Notes: generated by a model not told the origin, from the letters alone. A stretch of DNA of 9,069 nt from an uncultured Pseudomonadota bacterium (GCA_913052275.1 CAJXDX010000063.1:1-9069), one strand, 5' to 3'. Positions 1 through 7,654 are shown, counted from the stretch's first letter. Made by a program: numbers and translations.

Positions 1-2
1 AG

Positions 3-587
3 GAACCGCAGCTTCCTCCTACTCCTTCATTGCCGAAGGAACTTGCTGTGATTGTTTCACCAGAGCAAGAGCCTGATCCGCCAATATTCGTGCCGGAATC
101 ACCACTGGCTCTCTCCTCCGCCCGAAAACTTGTGCCCTGCAGTCTGGTTCCTGAAATAATGGATGAAATTCATCAGCGTCTGCAGAAAACAAAAGACATA
201 ACCATTGCAGACAGGAGGCTCAGGGACAGTAAAAATGACCGCTTAATGCCTGTGGTCCATTTTGACTTTGATCAGATAAAAATCAAACCTGATTATAGAG
301 AACTGCTTCGCCAGCAGAGTGCTTGTGTAATGCAGGCACTGGAGGCGCGCGGTGATATGATTTTTCAAATTGAAGGTCATGCGGATGAAAGGGGAAGCGA
401 TGAATACAACATCGCTCTTGGACATCGCCGCGCAAACGCGATAGCTAACTCGATTACGGCCTACCTTACCAACCCGGAGCTTACTCAAATAATCAGTTAT
501 GGTGAGGAATTTCCGCTCGTTCGCCAATCCAACAAAAACGCATGGGCCAGAAACAGGAGAGTAGAATTCACTTTACTGCTTAAATAA
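3..587 (+). CDS. Pal-like OmpA C-terminal domain protein (5' truncated by window edge)
   Basis: This is the C-terminal part of a peptidoglycan-binding OmpA-family protein. The frame is open from base 3, so the true start lies outside the window; a TTG at 30 is only an internal codon. The visible fragment has 194 residues. The first ~45 are rich in proline and acidic residues, like an extended linker. A short charged helical stretch follows, then an OmpA/Pal domain from about residue 82 to the end. The domain shows HFDFDQIKIKP, GHADERGSDEYN (from residue 125), LGHRRANAIA and a final NRRVEF. In Pal the conserved Asp and Arg of this region bind the diaminopimelate of peptidoglycan. The tolQ and tolR genes directly downstream support a Tol-Pal role in tethering the outer membrane to the cell wall. 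The signal or lipobox region cannot be seen, so lipoprotein status is unproven. A longer OmpA-domain protein other than Pal remains possible. Confidence 0.85.
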   Translation, partial: EPQLPPTPSLPKELAVIVSPEQEPDPPIFVPESPLALSSARKLVPCSLVPEIMDEIHQRLQKTKDITIADRRLRDSKNDRLMPVVHFDFDQIKIKPDYRELLRQQSACVMQALEARGDMIFQIEGHADERGSDEYNIALGHRRANAIANSITAYLTNPELTQIISYGEEFPLVRQSNKNAWARNRRVEFTLLLK

Positions 588-598
588 TAAATATGTAA

Positions 599-1279
599 AT
601 GGATTTTTTTTCACTCCCATTTACTACAGATTTCAGCAGTATTGCTTTTGGAGTTCTTGCGGTACTTCTGGTTGCTTCAGTGATTGTCTGGGTAACACTT
701 TTCATGAAAATCATAAGCCTTGTACGGGCCAAGTACCTGCAGGCACGAGCGCTTAAATTGCTTGAAAGCACCAAAAGGGTGGATGAGCTTCGGCTGCGTT
801 TCAGCAAGATGCCTAAAAACCCGCTTCAGGAAATGTTTACCCTGAGCAACCGTGAACTGAAAAAGTTCCTTGAGGCAAATCCTGAATCTGACTATGGTCA
901 CCGCAGGGAGCTGATGGACAGGCTGGAACGCATGCTTGAAGGTCGGATCCTGCTTGCTGAAAAAGACTTGAATGCCGGACAGGCACTGCTGGCTACCATA
1001 GGTGTTACTTCACCGTTTATTGGTTTATTCGGCACAGTTATAGGCGTGATAAATACATTCATGAGCATAGCCGAGCTCAATTCAGTTGAACTTTCCGTAA
1101 TCAGTCCCGGCATAGCCGAGGCCCTGGTGGCTACAGCTGCAGGATTGTTTGCAGCAATTCCAGCGACTCTTGGATATAATCTGTTTCGCGCTACAATCCG
1201 CGGAATGACTGAAACAATGGATTATTTCGCGCTGCAGCTGCTCCATCACCTGCAACAGCTATTGCTGCCCAAACAATGA
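599..1279 (+). CDS. tolQ: TolQ/ExbB-type proton channel subunit (MotA/TolQ/ExbB family)
   Basis: This is an inner-membrane subunit of a proton-motive-force-driven motor. It has 226 residues, the usual size for TolQ/ExbB. Three hydrophobic segments are visible: about 15-38, 130-157 and 167-194, with a charged cytoplasmic region (~40-125) between the first two. The second carries GLFGTVIGV, and the third GIAEALVATAAGLFAAIPA, the family signature that lines the proton path around TolR. The start is ATG 12 bp after the upstream stop, with no clear Shine-Dalgarno, so coupling to the upstream gene is likely. The third-helix wording is as close to ExbB as to TolQ. I choose TolQ because a Pal-like gene precedes it and a short TolR/ExbD gene overlaps its end. 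The family is certain; the TolQ versus ExbB choice is inference from context. Confidence 0.9.
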   Translation: MDFFSLPFTTDFSSIAFGVLAVLLVASVIVWVTLFMKIISLVRAKYLQARALKLLESTKRVDELRLRFSKMPKNPLQEMFTLSNRELKKFLEANPESDYGHRRELMDRLERMLEGRILLAEKDLNAGQALLATIGVTSPFIGLFGTVIGVINTFMSIAELNSVELSVISPGIAEALVATAAGLFAAIPATLGYNLFRATIRGMTETMDYFALQLLHHLQQLLLPKQ

Positions 1280-1698
1280 GAAAATTCAGACACGCGCGAC
1301 GACTGCGTGGGGAACTGATGTCAGAAATAAACATTACTCCCTTTGTTGACGTGCTGCTGGTACTGCTTGTATCCTTCCTGATTTCTGCACCGCTGCTGAC
1401 ACTTGCTCTCCCTATTCAGCTTCCTAAGGGCAAATTAAAAGAACGTGCCCCTGATTATGAAAATTCAATTCTGGCAGTAGTCAATAAAAATAATCAAATT
1501 TCGATTGATGATGAAATATATTCACTTAAAAGCCTGGCTGGTTCTTTAAAAGGCAATGCAAGTGTATGGAAAAAAAGCCTGCCGGTGTACCTGCAGATGG
1601 ATGAACAGGTGCATTACGGGATTTTGATCGAAATAATGCTCCTGTTTAAAAATGCCGGATTTAGACAAGTGGGGCTTGTGATAAAGCAGGACTTCTAA
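1276..1698 (+). CDS. tolR: TolR/ExbD-type proton channel subunit
   Basis: This is the single-span partner of the TolQ-type protein, 140 residues long. A basic cytoplasmic N-terminus (residues 1-15) leads into SEINITPFVDVLLVLLVSF. This is the one transmembrane helix (~22-45), and its Asp25 matches the proton-carrying aspartate essential in the family. The rest is a periplasmic domain with a typical ILIEIMLLFKNAGFRQVGLV ending. The start codon overlaps the tolQ stop (ATGA at 1276-1279), so translational coupling and fixed stoichiometry are expected. A second ATG at 1318 would remove the basic tail but keep the helix; the overlapping ATG is preferred for length and coupling. No tolA or tolB follows, so the partner driven by this motor is encoded elsewhere or upstream. 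ExbD is the alternative name. Confidence 0.9.
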   Translation: MRKFRHARRLRGELMSEINITPFVDVLLVLLVSFLISAPLLTLALPIQLPKGKLKERAPDYENSILAVVNKNNQISIDDEIYSLKSLAGSLKGNASVWKKSLPVYLQMDEQVHYGILIEIMLLFKNAGFRQVGLVIKQDF

Positions 1699-1740
1699 CA
1701 CAGATTACCTCTCAGTCACTATCCTAAACAGCAAAACCTG

Positions 1741-2868
1741 ATGAAATTGATGATGGTTGCCGGTGAAGTCTCCGGAGATGTTCATGGGGAAGGTTTGATT
1801 CGGAGTTTGCGGCAGAATCATGCGGATGCAGATTTATTCGGCATTGGCGGCAAAAAGATGCTGAGAGAAGGTTTTCGTCCTTACTTCATGCTTGACACAA
1901 TGCAGGCACACGGATTTGTGGAGCTGGCAGGGCATCTTCCAAGACTTTATAAAACTCTCTGGAGAATGCGTGATGCTTTGGAGGAGGAAAGCCCGGATGC
2001 ATTGGTTTTAATTGACTATCCCGGGTTCAATCTCAAACTTGCGGCCTATGCCAGTGAAAAAGGCATACCGGTAATATTTTTCAACAGTCCTCAAATTTGG
2101 GCCTGGAGAAAAGGGAGACTGGATACAATCAAACGCGTTGTTGATAAGATGATTGTGCTGTTTCCTTTTGAAGAAGAAATTTATCAGCAGGCCGGTGTTG
2201 ATGTCAGCTGGGTAGGTCATCCGCTGCTTGATGAAATCGGGCAGGAAAGCGATTCCGCAGCACTCCGCGAAAATTGCGGATTGCGGGCAGACCTCCCGCT
2301 TTTGGCAATTGCCCCTGGTAGCCGTCCAAGTGAAATGAGGAAACATCTGCCGACAATGTTGGAAGCACTGCCGGAGATTGAAAAAAAAATTGGTGAATTT
2401 CAGTGCATTCTGCCTGTAGCAGAATCTCTTGATTTTGATGAAGTCCGAAGGAAGGCATCATCTTCATCTGTTTACGTGGCAGTAGTTCCGGAACAGTTCC
2501 TGGAATCAGTCAGGGCCAGTGACGCGGCTGTAATCGCTTCCGGAACAGCCTCACTGCAAACAGGGCTTGCCCTGAAGCCTTTTGTTATTGTTTATCGTGT
2601 TTCGCCGCTGACTTACATGATTGCAAGGCTCCTGGCTGAGACAAAGTATATCGGCATGGTGAATGTTCTGGCAGATAAAGAAATTGTTCCTGAATTGCTG
2701 CAGAATGAATTCACAGTAAGCAGCATCACTGATCACGCTGTTCGTCTCTTGCAGGATCATGACTATCGTGGAACAATGATTAGTGAATTGAAAAAAATCG
2801 GGCTGAAGCTTGGTGAACCCGGAGCATACAGAAGAGCGGCGAAGTGTATTGAAGATTTCATAAATTAA
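1741..2868 (+). CDS. lpxB: Lipid-A-disaccharide synthase
   Basis: LpxB is a GT19-family glycosyltransferase that joins UDP-2,3-diacylglucosamine to 2,3-diacylglucosamine 1-phosphate, giving the lipid A disaccharide at the cytoplasmic face of the inner membrane. The 375-residue length is normal. Family motifs appear in order: AGEVSGD (7-13), FGIGG (33-37), IDYPGFN (91-97), NSPQIWAWRKGR (115-126), FPFEE (141-145), VGHPLLDE (158-165), APGSR (191-195), ASGTASLQTG (266-275), VYRVSPLTY (284-292) and NVLADKEIVPELLQ (308-321). The last groups form the nucleotide-sugar side of the active site in this family. The ATG at 1741 puts the AGE motif at its usual distance from the N-terminus; an in-frame ATG at 1750 is the only near alternative. 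A 42-bp gap after tolR with no hairpin suggests cotranscription with the tol genes. No lpxA, lpxD or fabZ neighbour is present, unlike the classic lpx cluster. Confidence 0.97.
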   Translation: MKLMMVAGEVSGDVHGEGLIRSLRQNHADADLFGIGGKKMLREGFRPYFMLDTMQAHGFVELAGHLPRLYKTLWRMRDALEEESPDALVLIDYPGFNLKLAAYASEKGIPVIFFNSPQIWAWRKGRLDTIKRVVDKMIVLFPFEEEIYQQAGVDVSWVGHPLLDEIGQESDSAALRENCGLRADLPLLAIAPGSRPSEMRKHLPTMLEALPEIEKKIGEFQCILPVAESLDFDEVRRKASSSSVYVAVVPEQFLESVRASDAAVIASGTASLQTGLALKPFVIVYRVSPLTYMIARLLAETKYIGMVNVLADKEIVPELLQNEFTVSSITDHAVRLLQDHDYRGTMISELKKIGLKLGEPGAYRRAAKCIEDFIN

Positions 2869-2953
2869 TGAAGAGGGACTGAGGTAAAGCCAAAAAGGTA
2901 TAAATTCATGAAACTAACTAATTAATCAGGATACAAAAACACGTCATAACTTA

Positions 2954-4453
2954 ATGGGAACTTCCAAAATATCATTTGAAACTGAAAACATTGCCCGTAG
3001 ACTGACAAAAGCTTTGTCCGGAGATGAAGCAGTAAAGCAGCTGTTTGAGGCAGAAATGGGAATCGACCAGTCTGTGGTTCACAAGTTATTGAGCGAAGCC
3101 TTGCGAAGAGGTGGGGATTTTGCCGACCTGCACTTTGAGTACAGCACTCGCAATTCTGTGGTAATGGAAGACGGGATAATCAAAAATTCCGCAGTTGCGG
3201 TAGTTTCTGGAGTGGGAATCAGGGTGGTACAGGATGACCAGACGGGTTACGCGTACAGTGAAGATTTTGACTTGAAGCCGATGATGCATGCCGCAAGAAC
3301 TGCTGCCTCAATTGCTTCAAGCGGAGATGTTTCACTGGATGAGGGTTTCCGTTTTAATGAGCTTGTTCCAAAAGATTATTACCCTGTACTTGAAACGGTA
3401 ACCGATATGGAACTGGTGCAAAAAATAGAAATGATCCAGCGGACTGAGGCTGTCGCAAGAGAATATGACCAAAGGATTAATCGAGTTACCGTAGCAATGA
3501 TGGACGCAATCAATATGACACAGGTTGTGACTTCAGAAGGGCAGATTATGCGTGATACAAGACCAATGTTTCGCATGAATGTCCACTGCCTCTCACAGGA
3601 GGGTGACAATATTCAGAATGGCACTTCAGGCATCGGTGGGCGTGTCGGTCTTGATTACCTGAAAAAAGCTGATTACCCTTTAATTTTAGGAGAACAGGCA
3701 GCTTCTGAAGCAATTCTGCTTTTAGGGGCAAAGCAGGCTCCGTCGGGATTGATGCCTGTTATTTTGGGGCCAGCCCAATCTGGAATCCTGCTTCATGAAG
3801 CAGTTGGACATCCCCTGGAAGCAGACTTTAACCGTAAAGGAACATCCGCATACAGCGGGCGTATCGGAGAAAAAGTTGCTTCAGATTTATGTACAATTTA
3901 TGATGCCGGAACTATTCCACATGAAAGAGGTGCCATCAATTTTGATGACGAGGGTGTGCCCTCCTCTGAAAACCTGTTAATCGAAAACGGAGTTTTGCGA
4001 TGCTATATGCACGACCGGATCAGTGCAAGACACTTCCGCACCAATCCCACAGGAAACGGACGCCGTGAATCATATGCTCATTACCCTTTGCCGCGCATGA
4101 CATCAACCTACCTTGCAAAAGGAAATTCTGATCCAGAAGAAATCGTCGGATCGATAAAAAAGGGTGTTTTCTGTCAGGAATTCAGCGGCGGTCAAGTAGA
4201 TATTTCAAATGGAGATTTTGTCTTTGTTCCAACAGTTGCATGGCTTGTGGAGGATGGGAAAAAGACCGTGCCCATAAAAAATTTCACCTTGATAGGGAAT
4301 GGTCCGGATGCAATGTCAAAAGTCAGCATGGTAGGAAACGATTTTGCCATGAGTGAAGGGATCTGGACCTGCGGGAAAGAAGGACAGAATGTTCCTGTTG
4401 GTGTCGGACTGCCAACGGTGCTGGTTTCCGAAATGACAGTTGGAGGCATGTAA
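2954..4453 (+). CDS. tldD: TldD-family zinc metalloprotease (TldD/PmbA family)
   Basis: TldD is the catalytic subunit of the TldD-TldE protease, a cytoplasmic heterodimer that degrades unfolded peptides and, in enterobacteria, matures microcin B17 and clears CcdA. The protein has 499 residues (E. coli about 481). It carries the metal-binding HEAVGH at 281-286, followed by LEADFNRKGTSAYSGRIGE, with Cys473 in TCGKEGQ near the C-terminus. These match the two-His-plus-Cys zinc site of TldD, so it should be active rather than a metal-free TldE. Other family blocks are NPTGNGRRESYAHYPLPRM and GGQVDIS. ATG 2954 is kept because homology to E. coli TldD (LFEAEMGID against LLAANGLKH) extends upstream of the internal Met35 at 3056, although a GAGG lies 5 nt before that codon. 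No tldE/pmbA follows; the next gene is convergent. The 85-bp gap before it could hold a separate promoter. Confidence 0.96.
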   Translation: MGTSKISFETENIARRLTKALSGDEAVKQLFEAEMGIDQSVVHKLLSEALRRGGDFADLHFEYSTRNSVVMEDGIIKNSAVAVVSGVGIRVVQDDQTGYAYSEDFDLKPMMHAARTAASIASSGDVSLDEGFRFNELVPKDYYPVLETVTDMELVQKIEMIQRTEAVAREYDQRINRVTVAMMDAINMTQVVTSEGQIMRDTRPMFRMNVHCLSQEGDNIQNGTSGIGGRVGLDYLKKADYPLILGEQAASEAILLLGAKQAPSGLMPVILGPAQSGILLHEAVGHPLEADFNRKGTSAYSGRIGEKVASDLCTIYDAGTIPHERGAINFDDEGVPSSENLLIENGVLRCYMHDRISARHFRTNPTGNGRRESYAHYPLPRMTSTYLAKGNSDPEEIVGSIKKGVFCQEFSGGQVDISNGDFVFVPTVAWLVEDGKKTVPIKNFTLIGNGPDAMSKVSMVGNDFAMSEGIWTCGKEGQNVPVGVGLPTVLVSEMTVGGM

Positions 4454-4491
4454 CTCAGGAAACAGCAGGTTTGAATCTGATGTTCAGTCTT

Positions 4492-6066
4492 TCACTGTTT
4501 TTGCTGGTCCTCGCAAAGGTTTGCTATTTCACAGCTCAGTACAGCAAGTTCCATTCGATCCAGGATATGCTCATCCAGCAGCGGCTGATAATTCAGCTTT
4601 TCGGTCGAACGAGTACCTGAAGCCTTAGCAGTAAGTTTGTGTTTTTCCACAAACTGGTCAAGTTGTTCAGCTAAACGAGAGGACTCTGACGAAATTTTCT
4701 TTAATTGGTTAGAAGCTTTTATCCATTCTTTTGAAAAATTCGCCATTTCATAGAGTTTGTTAAAGCTGAAACGTTTATCAGTCTCAATATGCTTACCCAA
4801 TAAATTCCCAAGCCCCATCGATCCTGCTTTGTCACCCATCCGATGCAAAAAGGACTGTTTGCTTTTAAAAATCTCAAATAAATCAAAGGTGATGATCTTT
4901 TCCTCACCACCTGCTTTTACCGGACGTTTCAGCTCTTTCAGCCTTAATTCACGTCTATTGATATCTTTCAACAATCTCCTTCTGGAATTGTTCAGATTCT
5001 GGTATTCATCTTCATCGTCTAAATGGGACTTTTCCATTTTATTTATCTCCCGCATTATTTCATTTAATTTATTTTTGACTCCCTCCAAAGATTTTTCTTC
5101 ATTCACAATTTTTGATTTATTATAATCCTGCTTCTGAACCTGGCGTTCCTCCTTTTTGCTTATGAGCGTTTTTTTCCGTAATGCAACTCTTACAGGAAAT
5201 GAGTCTTCAGTGAATTTCCATGAATTAAAAAAGACAATATCCACATTTTCAAAGTCCGGTGAATTAAAAATGAAGTCTCCGACACTGGCGTCTTTAAATC
5301 CTTCTTCTGCATGCTCTTCCCGAAACGCTTTTAATTTTTTTGAAAGCTCACTTGTGGACATATAAGAGAGGAACTTCCGACTGAAATCAATCTTCACAAG
5401 ACCATCAATGGTTCGCTTTTCCATGTCGTCAATTATCATTACATAGATCAGGCCTTTCATCAGTTCGTCTAATACTGCGACTCCTGTGATTTTCTCTATT
5501 GCCTCGGTAAGAATATATCCTATGCCCTGATAGTATGATATTTCAACGTCAGCAATTTTTTTGTCAAGGCTACCCATCAGTTTTTCATACTTGACCATCA
5601 TCTGCTTTTTTTCCCGCAAAATTGCATCTGTTATCGCCAGCTTTACAAAAGCAGGATTTTTCTCACGGTCCTGACATGCTTGCTGTATTTCTTTAAAACG
5701 CTCAACAAGTTTTTTCAGTTTCTCAGAGTCAGCTGCATGAATTTTTTCAGGCTGCAAATCAGGTATGCCAAGCACACGAAAAATTAATTTCGCAGAATTA
5801 ATATCCGGAGTTTTGCCATGTGGAATATCTCCGGGAAATGTCAAAATCCAGTGAAATTTTTTCTGCTTTTCTTCCGGATAATTTATTTCGTCAATTGCCG
5901 CTATCACATCCAATTCATATAAACGGTCCACCAGGGGTTTCATGTACGTTTTGCGTAAATCCTGACTTAGAAGCATCAATATCAGCTTATTATTCCCACT
6001 GCCTGGGCCGGACTGGGGATTCCCTCCCTTAGCTTGATCCTGTAAATTTAAATCACTCATCATCAT
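4492..6066 (-). CDS. Large cytoplasmic coiled-coil protein, family not recognised
   Basis: I do not recognise this 524-residue protein. It has no signal peptide and no transmembrane helix, so it is probably cytoplasmic. Residues 1-26 are a Gly/Pro/Ser/Gln-rich, probably disordered tail. Residues ~27-105 look like a compact mixed alpha/beta domain (KLILMLLSQDLRKTY, FHWILTFPGDIPHG). Residues ~110-255 are mostly helical and charged. A short region with hydrophobic strands follows (DIVFFNSWKF, 276-285). Residues ~300-382 form a strongly charged heptad-like stretch rich in Lys, Glu and Arg, the best coiled-coil candidate. More helices run to the end (~400-515). I see no nucleotide-binding loop, metal site or catalytic motif. 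It overlaps the upstream gene by up to 14 bp, so coupled synthesis with the TerB/DUF2225 protein and a direct partnership are plausible. The first three codons are ATGATGATG, so the start could be 6066, 6063 or 6060. It is the last gene of the minus-strand series. Confidence 0.8.
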   Translation of the reverse strand: MMMSDLNLQDQAKGGNPQSGPGSGNNKLILMLLSQDLRKTYMKPLVDRLYELDVIAAIDEINYPEEKQKKFHWILTFPGDIPHGKTPDINSAKLIFRVLGIPDLQPEKIHAADSEKLKKLVERFKEIQQACQDREKNPAFVKLAITDAILREKKQMMVKYEKLMGSLDKKIADVEISYYQGIGYILTEAIEKITGVAVLDELMKGLIYVMIIDDMEKRTIDGLVKIDFSRKFLSYMSTSELSKKLKAFREEHAEEGFKDASVGDFIFNSPDFENVDIVFFNSWKFTEDSFPVRVALRKKTLISKKEERQVQKQDYNKSKIVNEEKSLEGVKNKLNEIMREINKMEKSHLDDEDEYQNLNNSRRRLLKDINRRELRLKELKRPVKAGGEEKIITFDLFEIFKSKQSFLHRMGDKAGSMGLGNLLGKHIETDKRFSFNKLYEMANFSKEWIKASNQLKKISSESSRLAEQLDQFVEKHKLTAKASGTRSTEKLNYQPLLDEHILDRMELAVLSCEIANLCEDQQKQ

Positions 6067-7612
6067 CTACATGAAAATGTTTCAGGTTTTCCTTTGTAAG
6101 AATTTCCCTGTCATCAAATGCTGCTTTGAGTTTTGCGGAATTTACTTTTAGTTCCTTATACTCTTCTGTGCCTTCCTGGAGTTTTCCTTCAGTGTCATAA
6201 TTGTCCATGAATTTCATGTACTGTGCAGCGGACTGTAAATCATTGAAGTAGATTTTTATCTGAAACAGCAACACACAAACGTGAAGCATCACAGGACCAT
6301 CAAGGCTTTCAAATATTGGCTCCAAATCTTCAACAACTTTATTCAAATTTGCTTCTGCCGCGTCCCTGTCCTTGTTTTCCATAAGCAGTTCTGACTGGAC
6401 CATAAGCATTGAAGCTTTTTTACGAAGAGCTTCGCCCTTCTTTTGAACATCCGTTTCGATGTTTGCCATATGGTCAAAGGTTGCGGCAGCCAAATCGTAA
6501 GAAAGGATTCCCTGCTCTGAATCTCGTTCTTCTCCAAAAAATTTCTCACCTGAATCCTGTGCTTTTTTCAGCAAGGGGGCTATTTTCTCTGACCATTCTT
6601 CTGAAAATTTTTCGATATCAAAGTGAGGATTATCTGTTTCTAAACATTTAAAATCATCCTTATGATTACTTGAGAATCCGCATTTAGAGCATGAAGCGAC
6701 ATCAATCAGACTATAATTACAGTAATCCAGTTCACCTGCAGAGCTTACATATGAAGGAATTCCGAATATATTTGGTTTTGTAATCATGCTTTTGGACTGC
6801 AGCACATAAAAAGGCACTTTCGGATTGTCACAGGCATAGCAGTGTAAATTGCTCCCGTGCAGAGAATTTTTCTTTGTCTCAATATATCCGCCTTTTGAAA
6901 CTACGGCATAGCTTTCCGGATGAAGTATCTGTAACACACCATGCGCTGTTGCTATTTTCTGCTCAAAAGTTGCTCGCACCATGTAGCATCCATCATCATA
7001 TTTAAGCTGGTGCTGCTTAAACATTTTACAGGCAATTACCTGCCAGTATTCTTCATCACCTTCTGGCGGTTTTTGAGATTGATGAAATTTACTAACACGC
7101 AGCATTATTTTTACCTTGGGCATCAGGGGTTTACTCAGACGGAATGTAAATCCGCTTTCGTCAACATTTGTCAAAATTACTTTAACCTTTAATTTCCCAG
7201 TCTCGATCATTCCCTGAGGCAGGTCTCTTTCAAGAAGTGACCGGGCACTTTTCCAGAATTTTGCAAGTATCTCATTGCTGAATCCAAGAAATCTCCCGGT
7301 TGAGAGAAAAAACTCTATTTCTTTTGATGACAAATCAGAATCTGCAACCATCAGCTGTGAGAGATACTTGAGCATAAGGAATGCCTGCTTGGGATCTATT
7401 TCAAGTGGACTTAACTCGGGAAGATTTCCATTTTTTATAATGGCCATGATCTGACTGATCTCTTCTTTGTTATCAAGAAAATTGATGGCCTCTTTAAGAA
7501 AATCAAGTTCTGTCTGGTCAGCATGTCCATCAGCTACAATCATTCCGGCTATTGAACTTGCAAACCAGTTTTTTTCTGTAGATGACATGTGCTCGACATC
7601 GGGTAGCTGCAT
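6053..7612 (-). CDS. TerB-like / PilZ-like / DUF2225-like zinc-ribbon multidomain protein
   Basis: This 519-residue soluble protein appears to be built from four parts. Residues ~12-128 are helical with two similar halves, AGMIVADGHADQTELDFL and SQLMVADSDLSSKEIEFF. The AD-x-x-x-x-x-x-E pattern resembles TerB domains, which carry acidic metal-binding residues in tellurite-resistance proteins. Residues ~138-235 are beta-rich (LKVKVILTNVDESGFTFRLS) and recall a PilZ-type barrel, but the RxxxR and D/NxSxxG c-di-GMP motifs are not clear. Residues ~255-325 hold CYAC (258, 261) and CSKC (308, 311), a zinc-ribbon pair spaced as in DUF2225, with GFSS after it. Residues ~370-500 are helical and TPR-like. 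It starts at ATG 7612; AGGGA ends 9 nt upstream, the best ribosome site in the window. It lies 42 bp after the barrel-protein gene and overlaps the downstream coiled-coil gene. The cellular function is unknown; a scaffold or sensor is a guess. Domain names are from pattern memory, the cysteines are directly seen. Confidence 0.78.
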   Translation of the reverse strand: MQLPDVEHMSSTEKNWFASSIAGMIVADGHADQTELDFLKEAINFLDNKEEISQIMAIIKNGNLPELSPLEIDPKQAFLMLKYLSQLMVADSDLSSKEIEFFLSTGRFLGFSNEILAKFWKSARSLLERDLPQGMIETGKLKVKVILTNVDESGFTFRLSKPLMPKVKIMLRVSKFHQSQKPPEGDEEYWQVIACKMFKQHQLKYDDGCYMVRATFEQKIATAHGVLQILHPESYAVVSKGGYIETKKNSLHGSNLHCYACDNPKVPFYVLQSKSMITKPNIFGIPSYVSSAGELDYCNYSLIDVASCSKCGFSSNHKDDFKCLETDNPHFDIEKFSEEWSEKIAPLLKKAQDSGEKFFGEERDSEQGILSYDLAAATFDHMANIETDVQKKGEALRKKASMLMVQSELLMENKDRDAAEANLNKVVEDLEPIFESLDGPVMLHVCVLLFQIKIYFNDLQSAAQYMKFMDNYDTEGKLQEGTEEYKELKVNSAKLKAAFDDREILTKENLKHFHVDDDE

Positions 7613-7616
7613 TTGT

Positions 7617-7626
7617 ATTATTCCCT
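7617..7626 (-). promoter_or_regulatory. Possible Shine-Dalgarno before the TerB/DUF2225 gene
   Basis: Read on the minus strand, CAGGGAATAATACAA directly precedes the ATG at 7612. AGGGA (about 7622-7626) is a partial match to the anti-Shine-Dalgarno target, at a slightly long spacing of 9 nt. It stands out because the other visible starts in the window have no such match. It supports the start at 7612 over the internal Met9. Confidence 0.4.
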
Positions 7627-7654
7627 GAAATGTTTTATGTTCTGAACAAGCAGG

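Noticed and set aside
2869..2953. Possible promoter before tldD (TATAAAT at 2899-2905) and a five-codon ORF at 2908-2925
   Set aside because: No matching -35 element lies about 17 bp upstream, and A/T-rich hexamers are expected by chance. The mini-ORF has no supporting signal.
3056..3058. Internal ATG (Met35) of tldD with GAGG 5 nt upstream as the true start
   Set aside because: Sequence similar to E. coli TldD appears to extend upstream of this codon, so the longer form is preferred.
4454..4505. Possible bidirectional terminator between the convergent gene sets (AAACAG ... CTGTTT with an inner CTGA-TGT-TCAG hairpin)
   Set aside because: The stems are only 6 and 4 bp, the outer loop is about 29 nt, and the outer arm lies inside the coding sequence of the minus-strand gene. 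Not convincing.
4440..4628. Plus-strand open frame of 62 codons across the tldD end and the convergent junction
   Set aside because: It overlaps both real genes, has no ribosome site and no recognisable product.
4757..5125. Plus-strand open frame of 122 codons inside the coiled-coil gene
   Set aside because: It lies wholly antisense to a longer open frame, its product is Ser/Phe/Leu-rich low-complexity sequence typical of the complement of Lys/Glu codons, and it has no recognisable motif.
7613..7654. Hairpin in the gap between the barrel gene and the TerB/DUF2225 gene (CCTG ... CAGG, TGTT ... AACA)
   Set aside because: The 4-bp stems with long loops and no T-run are too weak for a terminator or regulatory fold.
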